64,000 nucleotides of DNA from NCBI GenBank assembly GCA_002901265.1, contig PPHI01000096.1, positions 37,852-101,851 on the forward strand, read 5' to 3'. Numbering within the stretch: the stretch's first letter is position 1; each line of letters starts with the position of its first letter. This DNA is from Rhodopirellula baltica (GTDB taxonomy: Bacteria; Planctomycetota; Planctomycetia; Pirellulales; Pirellulaceae). Position numbers and translations under genes: made by a program. The notes beneath the pieces were generated by a model. It was given only the letters and a program-made list of their open reading frames with translations. It did not search any database and was not told the origin of the DNA. Shown here piece after piece: positions 19,949 to 27,943 of the stretch.

Positions 19949-20839
19949 ATGCAAATCGATCGAGACTCTATCGAGCAGAACCTCCGCCTACACGTTGACC
20001 GTTTAGCGGGTCTGATTGGACCGCGAACGTTGGATCATCCGAAGACGATCCAAGCGACCATTGGATATTTGGACGCCCAATGGGCCGAGATGGGCTATGG
20101 CGTATCACATGAATGTTATGACGCAGAAGGAAAGGAAGCGACGAATCTGATCGTCGAACAGAAAGGAAGCAGGCGTTCGGAGCAAATCGTGTTGTTAGGC
20201 GCCCACTACGACACGGTGTTTTGTACGCCTGGTGCCGACGACAATGCTTCCGCAGTCGCGGTATTGCTGGAAGTCAGCCGATTGCTGCGCGAGCATTCTG
20301 GCAAACGAACCGCGCGGTACGTTGCCTTTGCGTGCGAAGAGCCTCCGTATTTCAATTTCGATTCGATGGGTAGCCAATACCATGCCCGCGAGTCGAAACG
20401 ACGTGGCGACCAGATCATTGGGATGCTGTGCCTGGAAATGGTTGGTTACTATCGTCTCGAGGAAGGATCGCAGTCCATCCCGCCCGGGATTCCAAAATGG
20501 ATGCATCGGTTCTTTCCGAAACGTGGCAACTTCTTGGCGGCGGTTGGCAATCTGCCATCGTGGAAGCTGTGTTGGCAGTTTCGGCGTGGGTTTAAGCGAG
20601 GAACACGCCGGATGCCGTTTTTCTCGATCTGTCTGCCAGAAAAAATTAATGAGATCCGTTTGAGCGACAATAGCTCGTTTTGGGACCAGGGCTACCCGGC
20701 GTTGATGCTGACGGATACCAGTTATCTACGGAACCCGAACTACCACAAGGCAACCGATACGCCGGACACGCTCGACTATCCGCGGATGACCGAAGTGACC
20801 TTGGGCGTTGCTGGAGCGATGCGAAAACTGCTCGGATAG
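19949..20839 (+). CDS. M28-family zinc peptidase
   Basis: 296 residues, no signal peptide. The two-zinc aminopeptidase ligands are in order: GAHYDTVF (His85, Asp87), GADDNASA (Asp near 98), FACEEPP (Glu pair near 131), LCLEMVGYY, and the C-terminal His in NPNYHKATDTPDTLDY. It probably cleaves N-terminal residues from peptides in the cytoplasm, or is a glutaminyl-cyclase-like relative. It ends 2 bp before the stop of a convergent gene, so the two transcription units meet with no space for a separate terminator. Confidence 0.92.
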   Translation: MQIDRDSIEQNLRLHVDRLAGLIGPRTLDHPKTIQATIGYLDAQWAEMGYGVSHECYDAEGKEATNLIVEQKGSRRSEQIVLLGAHYDTVFCTPGADDNASAVAVLLEVSRLLREHSGKRTARYVAFACEEPPYFNFDSMGSQYHARESKRRGDQIIGMLCLEMVGYYRLEEGSQSIPPGIPKWMHRFFPKRGNFLAAVGNLPSWKLCWQFRRGFKRGTRRMPFFSICLPEKINEIRLSDNSSFWDQGYPALMLTDTSYLRNPNYHKATDTPDTLDYPRMTEVTLGVAGAMRKLLG

Positions 20840-20841
20840 AT

Positions 20842-21984
20842 CTATGGAACTAGGTCGAATGGCAGTTCTTGTTGCTGGAGAATCTCGGTTGCATTGGGAA
20901 ACAATTGCTGAAGCGTTTCGCGATGGACACGATACTCGTCGGCGTGCATTTCGCGGTCGGAGAAGTACTCGCTTTCAAGGAAAGTGGTTTGTGTTCCGCG
21001 AAGGCAATCGATAAGCAGTTTCGACGACGCATCGTGATTTCCTCGGCCGTGCCAAATGGTTGCGAGCTGGCTCATTTCATCGCATCGGAAATAGGTGTCG
21101 AGTCCCTCTTTCAATTTCAAAAAGTAGGACTCGGCCAAGTCCCAGTCTTGGGCGACAAACGCAGCTCTGCCGAGCATTCCGAAGCCCAAGTTGTGTTGCC
21201 AATGCGGATCGAAAAGCTGAATGAGCCTCACGACCTTTTCGAACTCGCCAAGTTCAGCCAGTCTGGTCGTGTACGCTTCAAATTGGTTGCCAAACAAAGT
21301 AAACGAGTCATAAACCTCTGGATGTTTGGCGTCTGGCAACTTCTCGGCGGCTGCGAGACAACGTTCGAAAGCGAGCTGTTGTGCGGTATGTCGGTCTCCC
21401 GAAGGCGTCGATTCGATCGCGTCCAAATAATCTTCGAGGTGTTTTTGAATTAGGCCGTTGCGTGCTAGCAGCGAAGCGGTGCGTTCGATGGATGCGGTTG
21501 CGAGTTCTTCCAAAAGTGTTTCATAACCCGCAATCAATTTATCGGCAGGGAAGGGGGCTGGTTTGTTGCGCAAGGCAGCCTTTCGATCGACCGGGGCGGT
21601 CAGTCCTAGTAGCGATCGACCGAGATGGATTCGCAAGATCGATTCGTCGTTCTCGTCCTCGGGAAAGTCATCTGGCGAATACCAAGTGCATTTGTTCCCG
21701 TCGAGAACGATCCAGCCGTTGTTCCCGTCATGCGATGCGGTGGCGATGGCGACCAGCCGATGGTCGCGGTTTAGTTTTGGCGACAGTTCGGCGACACGGA
21801 CAATTCGTGCGTTGTCATATTCGTCAGGTGGAAGGTGGCGTAGCAGGGGCGCGTATTCGTCTGCATCGGTGATTTCGGTGACTTCGATCAATTCATTGAC
21901 GCACATTTCCCAGGTGCAGTGAATCGCGTAGCAGTCCTCGGGCGGGCGCATCGGCATGTTGTTGGAAAAGAAGCACCAAGTCAT
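20842..21984 (-). CDS. Conserved-looking protein of unknown function; N-terminus probably longer
   Basis: 380 residues from the ATG at 21984. An acidic, aromatic N-terminal region (CYAIHCTWEM, WIVLDGNKCTWYSP) is followed by a helical second half with TPR-like repeats (GMLGRAAFVAQDWDLAESYF). The frame stays open and protein-like upstream through GPTQFWLLKYRAIDKSG, back to a TGA near 22110, with no ATG, GTG or TTG; a CTG at 22095 overlaps the TGA of the upstream gene (CTGA). Translation may therefore begin at 22095 (417 residues) by coupling. No family is recognised. It appears to form a pair with the 22092-23111 gene. Confidence 0.75.
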   Translation of the reverse strand: MTWCFFSNNMPMRPPEDCYAIHCTWEMCVNELIEVTEITDADEYAPLLRHLPPDEYDNARIVRVAELSPKLNRDHRLVAIATASHDGNNGWIVLDGNKCTWYSPDDFPEDENDESILRIHLGRSLLGLTAPVDRKAALRNKPAPFPADKLIAGYETLLEELATASIERTASLLARNGLIQKHLEDYLDAIESTPSGDRHTAQQLAFERCLAAAEKLPDAKHPEVYDSFTLFGNQFEAYTTRLAELGEFEKVVRLIQLFDPHWQHNLGFGMLGRAAFVAQDWDLAESYFLKLKEGLDTYFRCDEMSQLATIWHGRGNHDASSKLLIDCLRGTQTTFLESEYFSDREMHADEYRVHRETLQQLFPNATEILQQQELPFDLVP

Positions 21985-22091
21985 GCTGCCGACCAGACCG
22001 TAGTTGGTGTTGTCGTTGCTGAGCCCTGACTTGTCGATCGCCCGATATTTGAGGAGCCAGAACTGTGTCGGTCCATCATGAGTCGGCCACT

Positions 22092-23111
22092 TCAGTTGTC
22101 GCGAATCGACACTTCGACTTCATCGGGGGGACTGCCAAGTTCGTTTGGATGGGCCAGCCAATTCGCAAAGGTTGCTCGAGCCCGAAACGTTTCGTCCTGT
22201 GTTTCAGCGGGAATATTCTCAGCGAGATCCAGCTCTTGAAGGTAGTGGCTTGCGCGTTCGCTATGGGAAACATCGTGACAATAGCGAACGAGTGCGTCGA
22301 TGCCTTCAGACCGTCCAAGCTTTGCCGCCGCCCAAGCGGCTTCGATTTGGACACCGACATCAGCGTGTTGCATTGACAAATTCAACAGCTCGTCGCGATC
22401 GCCGGAACTTAGGAAGGGGAGCGCTGCGGTTGCGCTATGCGCATAGCTGAACTCGTCAGGATCGGACGAACAGATCCAAGATCGAAGTTGCGAGATACCG
22501 TCTTTTGTATCGAAAGGATGTGGTTCGATTTGATGCTCGAGCGAGTTGACGTTGCCAACGTCAAGGAGGCTCACGGCGATAAATCCTGGAGGGATTGGGG
22601 TTGCAATGCGTTGCAAGATTGAACGAACAGAAGGGTGATCGCTGGAGAACATCTGCAGCACCGGACCCCACATATAGTTTTCGGGGGCGAGGGGACGTTT
22701 CACGGCTTTGATGATCCGTTCGCTACCGGGCTTCGAGCCATACATTGCGAAGATCTTCAGCATGAATAGCAAATCACTGATGTGCGCTTCGGTATCGAGG
22801 TGAAGCATCTCGTCATAGATTTGAATCAGCTCTGCGATGCCTTCGGTTGCCATGATTTCGAAGGCGGGCACATCGACGCTCTCGATGTCTTGGAAAAGGG
22901 CGGCAAGACAGAAAACCGGCAAATCTTCGATTGTCGCCGTTGAATTCGACCGTGCGATTTGACGCGAGACAGACCGCAGTGCTTCAACGATCGCGAATGC
23001 ATCTCGGCGAGATTTGATCGAATAATCACCGATCGAACGTATTTCAACCTGCAGGTCAGCGTTGGGCTTCAGTCCGCGTCGAATGGCCCTGGTAAGCGGT
23101 GATCCAAACAT
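22092..23111 (-). CDS. HEAT-like helical protein, function unknown
   Basis: 339 residues, alpha-helical throughout, with repeat-like segments such as AATALPFLSSGDRDELLNL and GVQIEAAWAAAKLGRSEGIDAL that resemble HEAT/armadillo repeats near the C-terminus. There is no signal peptide or catalytic motif. Its stop overlaps the putative CTG start of the downstream gene, suggesting a two-gene operon. The ATG at 23111 is the only good start. Function unknown; the shape suggests a protein-binding scaffold. Confidence 0.75.
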   Translation of the reverse strand: MFGSPLTRAIRRGLKPNADLQVEIRSIGDYSIKSRRDAFAIVEALRSVSRQIARSNSTATIEDLPVFCLAALFQDIESVDVPAFEIMATEGIAELIQIYDEMLHLDTEAHISDLLFMLKIFAMYGSKPGSERIIKAVKRPLAPENYMWGPVLQMFSSDHPSVRSILQRIATPIPPGFIAVSLLDVGNVNSLEHQIEPHPFDTKDGISQLRSWICSSDPDEFSYAHSATAALPFLSSGDRDELLNLSMQHADVGVQIEAAWAAAKLGRSEGIDALVRYCHDVSHSERASHYLQELDLAENIPAETQDETFRARATFANWLAHPNELGSPPDEVEVSIRDN

Positions 23112-23295
23112 TTCCGTCCGAAAGTTAACTGTCTAGCTATGGTACGAGTTTCCCCGGAGCAAGACAGAAATCGGATCGATCGGAATCACTCGCGGAGAGC
23201 CGGAGTATATCGAATCGACGGAGGTCGATGAGGCTAGGCGACGATACAACGCTCGGCGGGATCGTAATCCGTGCCGGGCGTTGCGCTTCGATTGT

Positions 23296-23706
23296 CTATT
23301 CTGAGGTGGGCATCGCAGAAAGATCCATCCACATGGGCTCGAAGACGTGCCCACTCGGATCGGCAAACGAACGTGTGTACATAAAACCGTAGTCTTGCGC
23401 GGGTGTCACATCAGGTGTGCCGCCGTTTTCGCCAGCCAACTTCGCGACCTCGTCCACCGCTTCACGGCTATTGAGCGACATTGCCACCATCACCTCACTG
23501 TGATTGGGAGGTGGGATCGGCCGATCGGTGAATGTTTTCCACTTTGCATGAGTCAAAAGCATTAACGAAAACGTTTCGCTCCATACCATGCATGCGGCGG
23601 TTTCGTCGGTGAAGGTCGGGTTGTTCTTAAAGCCGATCGCTTCGTAGAACTGCATCGACACGGGCAGGTCCAGAACGGGAAGGTTCACGAAAATTGATTT
23701 GGACAT
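23296..23706 (-). CDS. VOC-family (glyoxalase/bleomycin resistance fold) protein
   Basis: 136 residues from the ATG at 23706 (open to 23736). MSKSIFVNLPVLDLPVSM and FYEAIGF form the first beta-alpha-beta unit; YTRSFADPSGHVFEPMW is the typical second-half motif with the final metal-site Glu. The lactoylglutathione-lyase-like fold is clear; the reaction is not. It is the first of three VOC genes within 3 kb. Confidence 0.9.
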   Translation of the reverse strand: MSKSIFVNLPVLDLPVSMQFYEAIGFKNNPTFTDETAACMVWSETFSLMLLTHAKWKTFTDRPIPPPNHSEVMVAMSLNSREAVDEVAKLAGENGGTPDVTPAQDYGFMYTRSFADPSGHVFEPMWMDLSAMPTSE

Positions 23707-23747
23707 TGGGATTGAATGAGAGGGGGTGTGGGACAAAAAGTCAGGGT

Positions 23748-24143
23748 TTAGCAGGCTTCTGCCGAGTCAGGTGGGTTGTGAAGCCCGAACATATTGCCTT
23801 CGGAATCTACGGCGATCGCAATGAATCCGTACGGGCCGATGGATGTTTTAGGCTTGTGGATTTTTCCGCCAGCAGCCTCAACACGCGACGCTTCGACGCC
23901 GCAGTCTTTGCAGGCGAAGTAGATCATCGTGCCGCTTCCGCCAGCTTCGACGCCTTGCATTTGACAAAGGGCGCCTGCGGCGCCCGGAGATCCCATCGCC
24001 ATCGGGAAGGTCTTCATTTTCAACTCGGGCATCGGCGAATCGAGAGTTTCGAGTTTGGTTGCTAGGACGGCTTCGTAAAAAGCAGTCGCGCGATCCATGT
24101 CGTTGACATAAATCTCGAACCAGCAAACTGGGTTGGGAGCCAT
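23748..24143 (-). CDS. VOC-family protein
   Basis: 131 residues. CWFEIYVNDMDRATAFYEAVL opens the fold and GFIAIAVDSEGNMFGLHN closes it, as in the VOC proteins often seen next to stress or transport genes. It lies 41 bp upstream of the other VOC gene on the same strand and is probably cotranscribed. The metal ligands are less regular than in true glyoxalase I, so the activity is uncertain. Confidence 0.9.
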   Translation of the reverse strand: MAPNPVCWFEIYVNDMDRATAFYEAVLATKLETLDSPMPELKMKTFPMAMGSPGAAGALCQMQGVEAGGSGTMIYFACKDCGVEASRVEAAGGKIHKPKTSIGPYGFIAIAVDSEGNMFGLHNPPDSAEAC

Positions 24144-24441
24144 CGATCAAAATCCTCTGTGATTTGAACTGAAAGATTGAGCGGCGATTGAACTTGGGTG
24201 GGCCTAGACGTGTGATCATTCCATGACCAAGCCGTATCCAAGAGGTTGTCGATTGGGAAAAGACACAATCGACGTGCTTACAAAGAAACAAACAAGTTCT
24301 TTCGCACGAGGCATTTTTGCGTCTGTCGCGGCGACACTGTTGGAGATTTTCACCTGTTCCGGCACTCTTTCCGCAGCCATCGGCTCTAGTACCCAGTCGA
24401 AGAGGGACGTTTGGGGTGAGTGTCGCACCGGGAACAAAACG
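24144..24441. other. Gap, no convincing gene
   Basis: 298 bp between the VOC gene and the DUF6653 gene. One reverse frame of 73 codons (24216-24437) is open but has no domain or ribosome binding site. The sequence just right of it (24465-24483) contains an inverted repeat with CTGGC/GCCAG arms that encodes the end of the DUF6653 protein, a sign of repeat invasion at the gene end. Confidence 0.35.
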
Positions 24442-24972
24442 TCAGTCGGCTACTCGCGCTGGCTTTGCAGTGCCAGCGAGAGGGGAGTTTTCCCGCTGAA
24501 TCCAAACCATGCGATCAACGAACCAGAGTTTCCCAAGCATCGAAGCGACCATTCCGGCGATGGTGCTTGTGGGATCCAAAAGAACCAGTCCGGCGATCCA
24601 GACTAGGCCGCCAATTCCCGCAATTGCACTGGTGGATTTGACGACGGGACGATGGTGCGAGGCGATTTCACCCGGTTTCGCTCGAAGCCAGATTTGCTCG
24701 CCCAAAACACCACGCGACATCCAGTTGTCGAGTGATTTCGGAGGCGGAAACAATCGTGGATTGATCCAGATCCAGACGACGGAAACTGAAATCGGCAGTA
24801 GCGACCACCATCCGATCCAGACACGGCACCAGATGGCCACCGTTAGAAGTGGCATCGTTGCCACCCGCGTCCAACCGCTCCATGGATTTGCGTGACGTTC
24901 CCAAGTTGCATCACTCATCCCCATCGCCTTTTCGGTCATCCGTTCGAGGCGACTGCTTTCGTTGGATTCCAT
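24442..24972 (-). CDS. DUF6653-family membrane protein
   Basis: 176 residues. WERHANPWSGWTRVAT near residue 25 is the hallmark of this uncharacterised family and is followed by hydrophobic helices (WWSLLPISVSVVWIWI and a second pair near residue 120) and LFPPPKSLDNWMSRG. It is probably an inner-membrane protein. Starts at codons 12, 17 or 19 are possible. The final 15 residues come from a repeat-like inverted sequence and may not be ancestral. Function unknown. Confidence 0.85.
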   Translation of the reverse strand: MESNESSRLERMTEKAMGMSDATWERHANPWSGWTRVATMPLLTVAIWCRVWIGWWSLLPISVSVVWIWINPRLFPPPKSLDNWMSRGVLGEQIWLRAKPGEIASHHRPVVKSTSAIAGIGGLVWIAGLVLLDPTSTIAGMVASMLGKLWFVDRMVWIQRENSPLAGTAKPARVAD

Positions 24973-25075
24973 TTTGCTATCCTGTGCGGTGCCGCTTCAG
25001 TTTTGAGACGCTCCGGTGTTCGACTGGAGATCGGCAACCAAATTGTTTCAAAGAGAGATCGTGAGATCGGGGAAT

Positions 25076-25795
25076 ATGATCGCCATAACCAAGTCGCTAC
25101 CAATCATTCTGATTTTATTGGCCATCGCGGGTTGTGGGCGTAAGCCGGCGCCGAAACGCGTGCTGCTGAACAACGGTGAAGGTGCAATAACGATTGAGGC
25201 GGATATCTGGGCAGACAATTGGTTCGCATTGTATTTGGGAGACGACTTGCTGATCGAAGATTCGGTCAGTATCAAAACTGAACGCTCCTTCAATGCAGAA
25301 TGTTTTACGTTCAAGGCAGACTATCCCATCGTCTTGAATTTGGTTGCGAAGGACTTCAAAGAGAACGCGTCAGGGCTTGAGTACATTGGCACGCGAAAAC
25401 AACAACTCGGCGACGGTGGTTTGATCGCCCAATTTCGCGAAGCTTCGTCTGGGAAGTTGATCGCTGGCACGAATTCAAAGTGGCGGTGCTATGTGTTGCA
25501 CCACGGCCCTGTTCAGGAAGCTTGTGCTGAGTTGTCGGATCCAGTTGCGGGAGAAGGACCCTGTGCTTTCACCGAATTGGAGGAACCTGAAGGTTGGAAG
25601 ACTGCTGAATTCTCAACCGCTGATTGGAGGCAGTCCAGCGAATACTCAGAATCCGCGGTTCGTCCCAAAGATGGTTATGATCAAATTCAGTGGGACGACC
25701 AAGCAAAGCTGATTTGGGGACCGGATCTAAAGAAAGACAACACGATCTTGTTTAAGATTGTCATTGACAAGCCTAGCGAACAAAACGACGAATGA
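25076..25795 (+). CDS. Putative lipoprotein
   Basis: 239 residues. SLPIILILLAIAGCGRK gives a textbook signal with lipobox A-G-C near residue 20; the ATG at 25076 places it correctly, although the frame is open from 25016. The mature domain is beta-rich with several Trp (GWKTAEFSTADWRQ, KLIWGPDLKKDNTILFK), reminiscent of a jelly-roll binding domain. No enzyme motif is seen. It is convergent with the VOC gene at 25803, whose stop lies 8 bp away. Confidence 0.75.
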   Translation: MIAITKSLPIILILLAIAGCGRKPAPKRVLLNNGEGAITIEADIWADNWFALYLGDDLLIEDSVSIKTERSFNAECFTFKADYPIVLNLVAKDFKENASGLEYIGTRKQQLGDGGLIAQFREASSGKLIAGTNSKWRCYVLHHGPVQEACAELSDPVAGEGPCAFTELEEPEGWKTAEFSTADWRQSSEYSESAVRPKDGYDQIQWDDQAKLIWGPDLKKDNTILFKIVIDKPSEQNDE

Positions 25796-25802
25796 CGTTG
25801 AT

Positions 25803-26246
25803 CTATTCGCCACAAAGTTCGTTGAGGCGTCGCTGCATTTCTTCACGCGAGACTTCTTCGATGCTCGAGCCGATGTACCATTCGTGGCCGAAGGGATCGC
25901 GGACCTTCGCTGATCGTTCGCCGTGGAATTGGTCCGTTGGCTTCATCGTCAAAGTCGCTCCTGCGGCAATCGCTTTTTCGGTCATCGCGTCGACATCGTC
26001 CACATGAAGGTGGATGCAAAATCCGACGGTGCCGGAATCACTTGGCGGTTCGATACCGTATTCAGGATAGGCGTCGGAAACCATCACGACCGCGTCACCG
26101 AATTTGAGTTCTGCGTGACCGACGCGACCGTTGGGCTCACTGAGTCGAAAGTCCTCTTGCGCATCAAACGCCTGTTGATAAAACTTGATCGCAGCGTTCG
26201 CATCACGAACGCGAAGGTAGGGATAGGCTTCGTGGATTTGATTCAT
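25803..26246 (-). CDS. VOC-family protein, PhnB-like
   Basis: 147 residues. AYPYLRVRDANAAIKFYQQAF opens the domain, with VGHAELKFGDAVVMVSD, CIHLHVDDVDAMTEKAIAAG, and a closing RVRDPFGHEWYIG-type motif (here KVRDPFGHEWYIG). It closely resembles the PhnB-like glyoxalase group, whose members are usually cytoplasmic with unknown substrates. The C-terminal helix is rich in Glu/Arg. It is the third VOC gene in the stretch. Confidence 0.92.
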   Translation of the reverse strand: MNQIHEAYPYLRVRDANAAIKFYQQAFDAQEDFRLSEPNGRVGHAELKFGDAVVMVSDAYPEYGIEPPSDSGTVGFCIHLHVDDVDAMTEKAIAAGATLTMKPTDQFHGERSAKVRDPFGHEWYIGSSIEEVSREEMQRRLNELCGE

Positions 26247-26469
26247 TCTGCTCTCGCCCTGGTCGTGGTACTGTTTTGACGTTGTCGAAGTTGAATTTTT
26301 AGTCGTCTCGTGTTGACGTTATTCGAGTGAGTTTTACGGTCGAACGTCAAGTCCTGGGCTGCGATGCTGGTTTACAGGCAGATGATGTCGAGAGTAAAAC
26401 GAGTATCGCCAAGTTTTCCCGGTCGATCGCATTGCGTTGGCCAGCTTTCTAGCGTGAGGCTATCTCGCT

Positions 26470-27918
26470 ATGTCTTCGTCTTCTGAGCCGTTTTCCGGGG
26501 CATCAGTTCCGGATAAAACTCCGAACTCCGTCTCGTCGCCAAATCCTGGTGAAGATTGGTTTTCTCGCTTGACCGGTTTCCGTGAAAACGGTGTCGCAGG
26601 CGTGCAGGATGGGCTGCGGTTTGCGGACGGCAAGTTGACGTCACTTGTCAACGGACGCGAATACCAGGCAGGTCGGCTTGAAGTCGTCTCTCTCGGCGAA
26701 TTGCGACAGCGGCTCGATGCGTTGCAGACCCAAGCGGGGACCCTTTCCGTCAAGCAGCAGGTCGCTGATGTGCGAGATTTGCATGGCAGTGTTGGCAACG
26801 CAGGAGCGACATTTCAAGTCGCTTCTCAATTCAACTTGCTGGAAATGGTATCGCCCAGTATCACGCCAGAGCAGGGCGTTGGCATTTATGAAAACGATCC
26901 GACGCAGGGGCCCGCCTGTGCCGTCGCTTGTGGTGCAGGAACGATCTTCCGGAACTACTTTGTCCCGCTGGGAGATCGAATTGGCCAGTCTGCGCACCAT
27001 CAAATCGATTGCCTCGAAGAAGTTGGAAGGCAACTCGGCAATGATGGAAATCGTCTTTGGACGATGAAGAACGGATACGCCTTACCCACGTCCGAAGGCT
27101 TGCGCGAGATCAATGCTCAGCTAGACGTCATGTCGGACGAGGAGATTGATCTACTACGTGCGAACGTCAAAGTGGGCGTTCAAAGTCATACTCAGGTGAC
27201 GATCGGACAGTGTGAGCATGCCGTGACGCAGGTTTACTGTTCCGCAATGCCGGTCGCGTATAGCGATGTCGAAGCCGTGAAATGGAAAGCGTTCGCGACG
27301 TTGATCTTGGAGGCTGCCTATGAAGCAACGTTTGCCGCCGCGGTGTTGAATGGGAGGCAGACCCAAAACCGCGAGCTTTATTTGACGTTGTTAGGAGGTG
27401 GCGCATTCGGGAATTCGCTTGATTGGATCATTCGCGCGATCAAACGTGCGTGCATTAAATTCCGCGCCTACCAACTGACAGCGACAATCGTCAGCCATCG
27501 TTCGCCGAACGAACAGGTGACCGAGTTGGTTGATTCATTTCGGCAGGCGAAAGAAAAACGGGACACCGGTGAAAATCTACCGAATCACCGCTGCCCTGTC
27601 TGTGCAAAGTCGTTGGCGGCGTTTTCGAGATACCCTTGGTACATTTGCCACGACTGTTTGAGATTAGCCGAAGATGGTCAGGGCAAACGCTTACGGTTTG
27701 GAAACCACAGTCTGTCAGGTGGGTTGGACTGTGGCTATGAAAGTGAAACGGAGGTCAAGTATCCGGATTGTGGTTCCGTCATTTGCACCATCCTGGGACG
27801 ACCAGTGATTGTTAGCGAAGCTCGATTTGGTGGAGTCGTCGCCCAGCCGCTGCACTCGAACTTACTGCTACCAGGCGCGGAGTCGCAAAGCATCGACCTT
27901 CGTCGCACCCGGTCCTAA
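26470..27918 (+). CDS. Macrodomain-like protein with C-terminal zinc ribbon
   Basis: 482 residues. After a Ser/Pro-rich start, DWFSRLTGFRE and LTSLVNGREYQAG form a small N-terminal module. The central part (about 110-350) reads like a single enzyme domain with GPACAVACGAGTIFRNYF, CLEEVGRQLGN, the catalytic-looking VTQVYCSAMPVAYS, and LTLLGGGAFGNSLDWII near residue 305. The last motif matches the GxGAFGN-type end of macrodomains, which bind ADP-ribose. A zinc ribbon, CPVCAKSL and CHDCL, lies near residues 375-397. I do not recognise a named family; the ADP-ribose link is inference from one motif. There is a 190-bp gap upstream, and a convergent copper pump downstream. Confidence 0.75.
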   Translation: MSSSSEPFSGASVPDKTPNSVSSPNPGEDWFSRLTGFRENGVAGVQDGLRFADGKLTSLVNGREYQAGRLEVVSLGELRQRLDALQTQAGTLSVKQQVADVRDLHGSVGNAGATFQVASQFNLLEMVSPSITPEQGVGIYENDPTQGPACAVACGAGTIFRNYFVPLGDRIGQSAHHQIDCLEEVGRQLGNDGNRLWTMKNGYALPTSEGLREINAQLDVMSDEEIDLLRANVKVGVQSHTQVTIGQCEHAVTQVYCSAMPVAYSDVEAVKWKAFATLILEAAYEATFAAAVLNGRQTQNRELYLTLLGGGAFGNSLDWIIRAIKRACIKFRAYQLTATIVSHRSPNEQVTELVDSFRQAKEKRDTGENLPNHRCPVCAKSLAAFSRYPWYICHDCLRLAEDGQGKRLRFGNHSLSGGLDCGYESETEVKYPDCGSVICTILGRPVIVSEARFGGVVAQPLHSNLLLPGAESQSIDLRRTRS

Positions 27919-27943
27919 AGTCAGAATCGAGTTGCCGAAACTG

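Noticed and set aside
24216..24437. 73-codon reverse frame in the gap before DUF6653
   Set aside because: No ribosome binding site or motif; not strong enough to call a gene.
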